This document shows, one piece after another, positions 58,123 through 64,000 of a stretch of DNA of 64,000 nt; positions within the stretch are counted from its first letter, which is position 1, and every line of letters begins with the position of its first letter. The notes beneath the pieces are model-generated. The model was not told the DNA's origin, made no database searches, and saw only the letters and a program-made list of their open reading frames with translations. A program made the translations under genes and the position numbers. Source of the stretch: Ilex aquifolium (lineage: Eukaryota > Streptophyta > Magnoliopsida > Aquifoliales > Aquifoliaceae); contig OX637393.1 in the NCBI GenBank assembly GCA_951799425.1, positions 27,381,244-27,445,243 on the forward strand, given 5' to 3'.

Positions 58123-59481
58123 ATGAGCGTTTCCGTAGTCCTGAGGCTATTCCGCCTCCTCCGCTTCTCTCTCTTCTTCCTCCTCCTCCTCCTCCTCCTC
58201 GTCACCCCCAATTGTACCATAGCAAAAGACAACAACGGTGGTGATTTTGGCGATATTGCCTCTGGTTCTAATACACCACCACCTTTACCACCACCTCCTC
58301 CGCCGCTTAGACACAATTTCTCAGCATTCAGGCCAAGCATAGCTGTTATTGTGGGGATACTGACGACCTTGTTTTCTATTACTTTTCTGTTACTTCTCTA
58401 CGCCAAGCACTGCAAGAGGGGAAATGGGTATCCCAACGGAACCACAAATTCCAGAGGGGTTGTTCCGTCAACGTCGAGGAAAAACTCCGGCATCGACCGA
58501 ACGGTGATCGAATCACTTCCCGTGTTTCGATTCGGGTCTTTGAGAGGCCAAAAGGACGGACTCGAATGCGCCGTTTGCTTAAACCGATTCGAGTCCGTCG
58601 AGGTCCTCAGATTGCTCCCCAAATGTAAGCACGCCTTCCATGTCGAATGCGTCGACACTTGGCTCGACGCCCATTCCACTTGCCCTCTCTGTCGCTATCG
58701 TGTCGAACCAGAAGACATTCTCCTGGTGGAAAATCACAAAATGGACGACCGTCAATTAACTCCACCTCTACCTCCACCTGCACCGCCGCCTCAAGAAGAT
58801 GAGGAGAGGGATTTACGGAGGGTTTCCGGCAGGCACTCGTCGGCCGGGGAAAGAGGGAGTGGGACCCTACAGATAATAGTGGAGAGACAGGGAGTATCAG
58901 GAATTTCCAAAACGACGTCGTTTATGGGCCGCAGATCGCTCGATAGTTCCGACAAGAAGAAGAAAAACACGGTGGAAAATGTGTCCATTGGCTGCTTCGA
59001 GAAGCCCAGAAAAGACGGGCTCTTATTAAACGAAGGAACGACGTCGGATAGGACAAGCTTTGACCGGCGATTCGAACACCGGATCATAGTTTCCGGCGGG
59101 AGGTCCGGGGGTGGTGGGGCCCACCATAGGTGGAGCGACGTACAGCCGTCGGATCTTCTGTATCTATGGTCGGAAATGATCATCAGTGACAGCCGTAGAT
59201 TTTCCGGAGCTTGGGGATCAACGTCAATGGCGAGTGGCATTGATGAGGGGAGGAATGATGGACGGTGGCAGAAAGAGAAGGAGCAGAGTGGCAGAAGCGT
59301 AATAAATGAGAGAAGCGTGTCTGAAATCACGGGATTGAGCAGGATGAGTAATGAGGACCATAACCACCGCCAGCGGTGGCGACAGCGACAGAGACAGGAG
59401 AGGGTGGTGGCGAGGTGGTTGGCCTGGATTTCTCAATCAAAGCCAGCTGTACAGTCCGGACAAGCTTCTGATGTTGTTTAG
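58123..59481 (+). CDS. ATL: RING-H2 E3 ubiquitin ligase, ATL family (ATL42/ATL43-like)
   Basis: An intact single-exon gene of 452 codons, ATG in the context AGACATGAG. ATL proteins are membrane-anchored E3 ligases that pass ubiquitin from an E2 to target proteins, often in defence or growth signalling. Visible features: signal peptide (residues 1-34, a leucine run at 19-26), proline-rich stretch (51-61), transmembrane helix (71-93), the GLD motif (SGIDRTVIESLPVFRF, about 122-137), then a canonical RING-H2 at 149-190. The zinc ligands are C149, C152, C168, H170, H173, C176, C187 and C190, with the E2-contact W180. A proline-rich stretch (214-225) and a long basic, serine-rich tail follow, with a near-terminal RWLAWIS helix. 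Lack of introns and overall order fit ATL42/ATL43. It is the only intact gene seen; exact orthology is inferred. Confidence 0.95.
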   Translation: MSVSVVLRLFRLLRFSLFFLLLLLLLVTPNCTIAKDNNGGDFGDIASGSNTPPPLPPPPPPLRHNFSAFRPSIAVIVGILTTLFSITFLLLLYAKHCKRGNGYPNGTTNSRGVVPSTSRKNSGIDRTVIESLPVFRFGSLRGQKDGLECAVCLNRFESVEVLRLLPKCKHAFHVECVDTWLDAHSTCPLCRYRVEPEDILLVENHKMDDRQLTPPLPPPAPPPQEDEERDLRRVSGRHSSAGERGSGTLQIIVERQGVSGISKTTSFMGRRSLDSSDKKKKNTVENVSIGCFEKPRKDGLLLNEGTTSDRTSFDRRFEHRIIVSGGRSGGGGAHHRWSDVQPSDLLYLWSEMIISDSRRFSGAWGSTSMASGIDEGRNDGRWQKEKEQSGRSVINERSVSEITGLSRMSNEDHNHRQRWRQRQRQERVVARWLAWISQSKPAVQSGQASDVV

Positions 59482-60625
59482 CGGAGTTGATATTTTTTTT
59501 TACAGAGAATTACGTTAGGGTATATTGGTTGGTGACAGGACATTATCCATTAGTTAAAAAAAATATACCAATTGAAGAAATTACACTTTACGACCTTATC
59601 GTTTGATTGAAGTAAAAAGATTCGAGAGCAAATATCGGGAAATATTGAGAAAATATATTTAATGGAAGGGGTGATTGAAATGAATTACATAATTCAGGGA
59701 TAAATTAAAATAATTAAAAATTTAGGAGATTATTTAAAACAAAGACTATAGTTGAGGGAATTTATAAAATTTAACCTATCTTAAGTCATAACAAGGTTTG
59801 TATCCTGCTGTCCTCTTTTCTAAGCACGCATTTACACAAAGTTTGCACTTGCCACTTTATTTTTTTGTAAGGTGAGCTTTTTTTGGTACATTTTTTTTTT
59901 TCATATTGTATTGACAAATTATCTAGTTTCAATTAAAGTAGGAACCATCGAATATTGGTTGCTAAGAAATAATAGATTGAATTACTTCTAATTATGACTA
60001 AAAATTATTATACAATAAATGAATATGTTTTACGCACGCATCACGTGCTACACAACTATTAATTTTAAGAACAAGGAAGAGCGAACACTTTCAAAATGTT
60101 TGGATGGTTTTGGGGTGAGAGATTGGATTGGTGTTATCAAATCCTTTCGAACCCAGCCCCACCTTTGAGTACATGAGATTCATAAATGAATTTTATTCAT
60201 ACTCATGTTTGATAAGTAACAAATATACTTGTGTGACTCACATATTTATCACCATTATAACTATACATTTGTCATATAAATGACTATTTTGTCCATTGAT
60301 TAATTCAATTCATACCTATATTGGATTAAATACAATTTTTTTTGTGTAAACTTATGAACTTCATATTTGGTTTTTTTTTTTCCCAACTGATGATAGCAAA
60401 CATCAATATTGATAAAAATTAATATATTATGCATAACTACAATAAAACAATTTCTTTGGTGCAACTTTATCATAGTCCAAAAATTAGTTGTACAATACGT
60501 TCTTATAGAATAACCTTTAACATACCGGGATATACACAAAAATTGTACATTCAAAAACAAATTTAACAGAATAGACATATCTTCGTTACACCATATCACA
60601 AGACATTATAGTAGGTACATACATT
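59482..60625. other. Intergenic, nothing recognised
   Basis: AT-rich sequence downstream of the ATL gene. No gene, transposon end or clear repeat recognised. Confidence 0.5.
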
Positions 60626-62087
60626 CTACATAGGAAGATGACATAAATCATCAATAACAATCATGTCTATAAGAGCCCTGTATGGAGAATTGGCTGAATT
60701 AGAGCCAGCACTAAAAATTGATGCCATGTGCCCACCATCTCCATATGGGCCAAAAATTTCTGTGAAAATCTCATAATTGGGACAACACGTAAGCCCGAGC
60801 TGCAAACACGCCCTCCAACACAAAACAAGTTTTGAATTTATTAAGGCATGTCTAGACTAAATATTATACTTATGTACATATGTAAAAACCTCAATAAAAT
60901 CAACCTCTAAGAAAAACAAACCGGCGGGAGTGGTCGGGAGAAGTATTTTCTGATCATCGCTCTAACAAAATAACCCCAAAGCCTCTATTTCTTTCATCTT
61001 AAAATGTCGCCTCTTCCAAAAAATAATCACACCCACTACAAAGCCCAGAGATAGTCGTGGTTCTTGCTTACAGTCCCTTACCAATTGTCATAAACGAGTC
61101 CAGCCTTGTTCGAGGAAATCATCGAAGTTGCCAATCGGCCTCTCCAACTTCAAATCCATAAGGCAATCCAACAACACATCTTCCTCATCTTGGTTAAGTC
61201 TCAATCGCCGCATGACTACTAATCATGTTCCAATGATAACATCCATTACAAAATAAGTGTGCAACACATTAGTAAAAATGACAGAAACTAGTGCATTTAA
61301 GTACTGCTAATAATCCATACCATTTAATACATAAATTTCAAAAAACAGCAACACAACTTGCTGAACAAAATTTCATTAATTATCATCTTGAATTGGTTTG
61401 ATAGAAACGTATTCAAAGTATGGCAAATGATGAAACCTAACATGAGACCTATAACACTGAACAAAATTCCATTAAATTGAATTGGTTTTACGTTTGGTTG
61501 CCCTCTTCCAAACATTTCGTCGGCATTAGAATGCGTTCACGTGCTATTGTGGGCCTTTGTTCCACAATTTTTTCAGTTCGGGTACGCACTGGGTTGATAT
61601 CCTGGTCCAAGGTTGCTGCCACAACGTGTTGCATCAATGCCAATAAGCCACGATGGTCTTTCATTTTCCGGCAAGCTCATGAATAAATCAACCTTTATGG
61701 GATCACTGGCAATCTTGTACATTGTCCTATGTCATTGGTCCATTGTCAAAGCCATCTATTTTCTCCACCTCATAATTGAGTTTGCGCCTAGCCTTGGCCA
61801 CATCTTACTCATACCCCACACTATGTGCAATGTCGAAAGTTGTTTTCCACAATTTACGACATAATCACCAAGTATGTCGGTCATTTTTTGAGGCTATGTG
61901 GCAATTCCCCCATATGATTCACCAACCTTCTTCTTTCGCTGCTTTCGACTGGTAGGTGTGTCACCATGTCCAACTACACCTTGTTGTGTGCAACTTTTTG
62001 AAAAACCAGTGTTCATCATGTTTGCATTATTACCAGCGACGTCCTCACTCTGTTGACCTAGAATAGCTACAGTTTCACCCATGACCA
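60626..62087 (-). pseudogene. Decayed Myb/SANT-like (Harbinger-associated) gene pieces
   Basis: On the minus strand, near 61900-62000, SRKQRKKKVGESYGG resembles the basic linker of plant Myb/SANT-like domain proteins. Near 61660-61700, KIASDPIKVDLFMSLPENER followed by PSWL resembles their C-terminal motif. Further along the minus strand, PNYEIFTEIFG (60770) resembles the motif found after the Myb domain, and LNQDEEDVLLDCLMDL (about 61160-61205) may be a related start. The order suggests two broken copies. Stops abound. Such genes often accompany PIF/Harbinger transposons. The call rests on motif wording only. Confidence 0.4.
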
Positions 62088-63690
62088 TATAACGCCCCAA
62101 AATCTCCCTTGGATGACATTACTATCTAAAATCATTCACATCATGAGAGCAACTAATAAGATCCATAAATACAGAAAATTTCATTCATCATCCATAATAT
62201 CTACAACCTCATCCAAAAGAATATGTCAAATCATGGTCATTACATCCAAAAGAGTATGTCAAACTATGACAATTACACCCAAAAGAATATGTCAAACTAT
62301 TATGTCGCAGCGGAATAAGGAAAATATTAACATGAACATTATCTCAAAATGAATCTCCTAGTCTAGAACATAAAAAGAACAATTCTAGACATCCCCCTCC
62401 GAATCCACATGCCCATCCACTTGAGCTTCCCAAAGTACCTGCTCGTCCACTCCGAGCTCTTCCTCTAAACCAAAATCTGAAAGGAATATTGTTTGTAGGG
62501 GGTGAGCACTAAGCTCTGTAGGAAAATCCTCCTAAACTCGAACAAGATTTTGAAAGCATATAAAATAGTCGGTCTCATTTTACAAATATCATATATAACT
62601 TTTGACATAAAACATTGACATTTCAACAGTTCTCCATTTTACACAACAACAATAAATTAAATGAAAAAGTAAAACCAATTCCCAACAATAAACCAATTCC
62701 AACCATAAACCATTTCCAACATTCTTGTAATAAAACCATTTCCACAACAATAAACAATAACCCATAATTTGTACCATTTCCCACAATGTATATCAAACCA
62801 CAACTTGTATCTGTATCTCAGGTATGATGTATGAAATAGCATGAATAAACACATCGAGAATATCCTGGCCCACACACACACACCCAATCCTCGCAAGGAT
62901 ATCCAACTTTAAGAAGGGTGTATACCAACGCATTGGCAGTGACGAATCCAACCCAAGAATAGTATACTAACCCTCAGTCTCGGTACCATGTAAGCGAATA
63001 GTGGTTTGGTCTTCACAAGACACCAACCCCACTACGAGTGGTAGGAAAAATTCAAACCCGCAAGGAGTAAGAAACGCATCTACCAACTCTACGATACCCA
63101 GTCAACGGCCACCCATGGTCATCCAAACATCCACAAGAGATACAATACAAACTCATTTCTTCAAATCACAAGCAAATCCAAAAATCCCCAAATTTCACAT
63201 GTATTATTCAAATAGAACAATTTAAGCAAATATGCAAGAGATCATCTAAAATACCATTTTATTGTTCAATACAAAGCACTAGAGTTTTGAAATCAAGAAC
63301 AAATGAATATTGAGAGAAAAACCCATTTTTCTTGAAAACTAGGGTTTTCAAGATAAGAAGAAGAGATTTCATGGCTATCAAACCATAGCTTCCTTCAAAA
63401 CATGGTAATATTTGCAAGAGTATCAAGAAAAAATGATTTCATAGCATATACATAGGATTAAGATTCAAACCATACATATATATATATATATATATAAACA
63501 CTAACCTCAATGAACAAGAATAGGAAGAAACTCTTACCTTGCTTTCTTAGTGTTGTGTGAAAAACTAGATGTTTTGATCCGATCCAATGCGAAAATCCCC
63601 TTCAATCTTATGTTTCTCCCCTTCTTCCTTACTCTCCAACGCTCTCTAGTGGTTAGAATTGATGAAATGTTGATGAAACTAAGCCTAAGG
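62088..63690 (-). mobile_element. Family A LTR, truncated by a nested LTR
   Basis: It starts TATAACGCCCC (TGTAACGCCCC with one change) and follows the LTR at 4058-6095 in the same reversed order (ATGAGAGCAACTAA, TGTAGGGGGTGAGCACTAAG, CCAACCCCACTACGAGTGG). It is interrupted at 63691, short of its U3, by another LTR. A (TA)n tract lies at 63477-63496. Confidence 0.8.
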
Positions 63691-63799
63691 TGTGACGCCC
63701 CAAAATCCGGGGGTCCGTTGATTACCCATCAACCCGCGGAATACCAGTGGATACCGAGTAACTCGATATCGCGCCGTTATGCCCCATTTATCGGGGTCC
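63691..63799 (-). mobile_element. Chromovirus LTR end nested in family A LTR
   Basis: TGTGACGCCCCAAAATCC is the reverse of the 15664-18195 LTR end (TTTAGGGGCGTCACA), continuing with the CCCATCAACC segment. It is cut after 109 bp by a further LTR. Confidence 0.7.
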
Positions 63800-64000
63800 T
63801 GATTAGCACAAAAATTTATATATTTTTATGTGCTAATCATCTTATTTTAATTGCTTTTGGAGATTAAATGATGGGAGTTGGGTTAATTGAGTTCTTAACG
63901 ATGATATTTGGTGTTTGCAGTTAAAAAGTGTTAAATGAGGCTTCTTAAGGCCTTCCCAAACCATTTGAGACAAATGAGGATGAAAAGGTAGCTTGGGAAT
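63800..64000 (+). mobile_element. Start of a further LTR (TGATTAGCAC type), runs off the window
   Basis: TGATTAGCACAAAAATTT with a nearby ATGTGCTAATCA inverted copy is a common plant LTR start. The first ten bases match the minus-strand start of the LTR at 19873-21813. The remainder is outside the window. Confidence 0.55.

Noticed and set aside
58791-59330. Long open frame antisense to the ATL gene
   Set aside because: It mirrors GC-rich, serine/arginine-rich coding sequence; no domain and the sense gene is clear.

Overview
The window looks like nuclear DNA of a flowering plant, probably a dicot. It is AT-rich and packed with nested Ty3/gypsy LTR retrotransposons of three lineages: chromovirus, Athila-like and Tat-like. 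Their primer sites match plant initiator tRNA-Met and tRNA-Asp. It also holds hAT-like and other short inverted-repeat elements. Only one intact gene is supported, a single-exon RING-H2 ubiquitin ligase of the ATL42/ATL43 type at 58123-59481 (+). A second host gene, a small defensin-like peptide gene at 51178-51649 (-), is broken by a 230-bp hAT-like element. I saw no rRNA or tRNA genes and no CRISPR array.

Layout. 1-4057: minus-strand chromovirus gag/protease, split by a solo LTR (728-3056, target duplication GAGAA). 4058-6095: another LTR of the same LTR family (called family A here), minus strand. 6096-13793: a plus-strand non-autonomous Athila-like element (tRNA-Asp primer site, little coding capacity), split by a family A solo LTR (9917-12249, TGTTG). 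13794-18195: the 3' half of a plus-strand chromovirus (RNase H, integrase, chromodomain, LTR). 18196-34090: a minus-strand Athila-like element, split by a solo LTR (19873-21813, GTAAC) and by a complete but gutted chromovirus with two LTRs (22190-30592, TCTTG). 34091-37690: plus-strand Athila gag-protease-RT-RNase H, head-to-head with the minus-strand one. 37691-46000: minus-strand Tat-like gag-pol containing another LTR (39563-40850) and a 1-kb tandem duplication. 46690-47562: a long foldback element. 48000-50940: CCA-rich and AT-rich low-complexity DNA carrying a hAT-like MITE. 51178-56170: the defensin-like pseudogene and several inverted-repeat elements. 56171-60600: the ATL gene in its intergenic setting. 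60626-62087: a decayed Myb/SANT-like (Harbinger-associated) gene. 62088-64000: three LTRs nested in one another.

The most interesting signal is not a gene. LTRs of at least three unrelated families carry clusters of perfect palindromes just upstream of the TATA box. Two family A groups keep the same flanks but carry different palindromes there (ACGTTCGAACGT or CTACCGGTAG), as if the U3 control cassette had been exchanged. A paired-palindrome module of near-identical design recurs in non-homologous LTRs. Other notable points are a defensin-like gene lacking exactly the two cysteines expected to pair with each other, a divergent pair of snRNA-type promoters inside a MITE, and a retrotransposon whose polymerase region is replaced by an expanded LTR-derived repeat.
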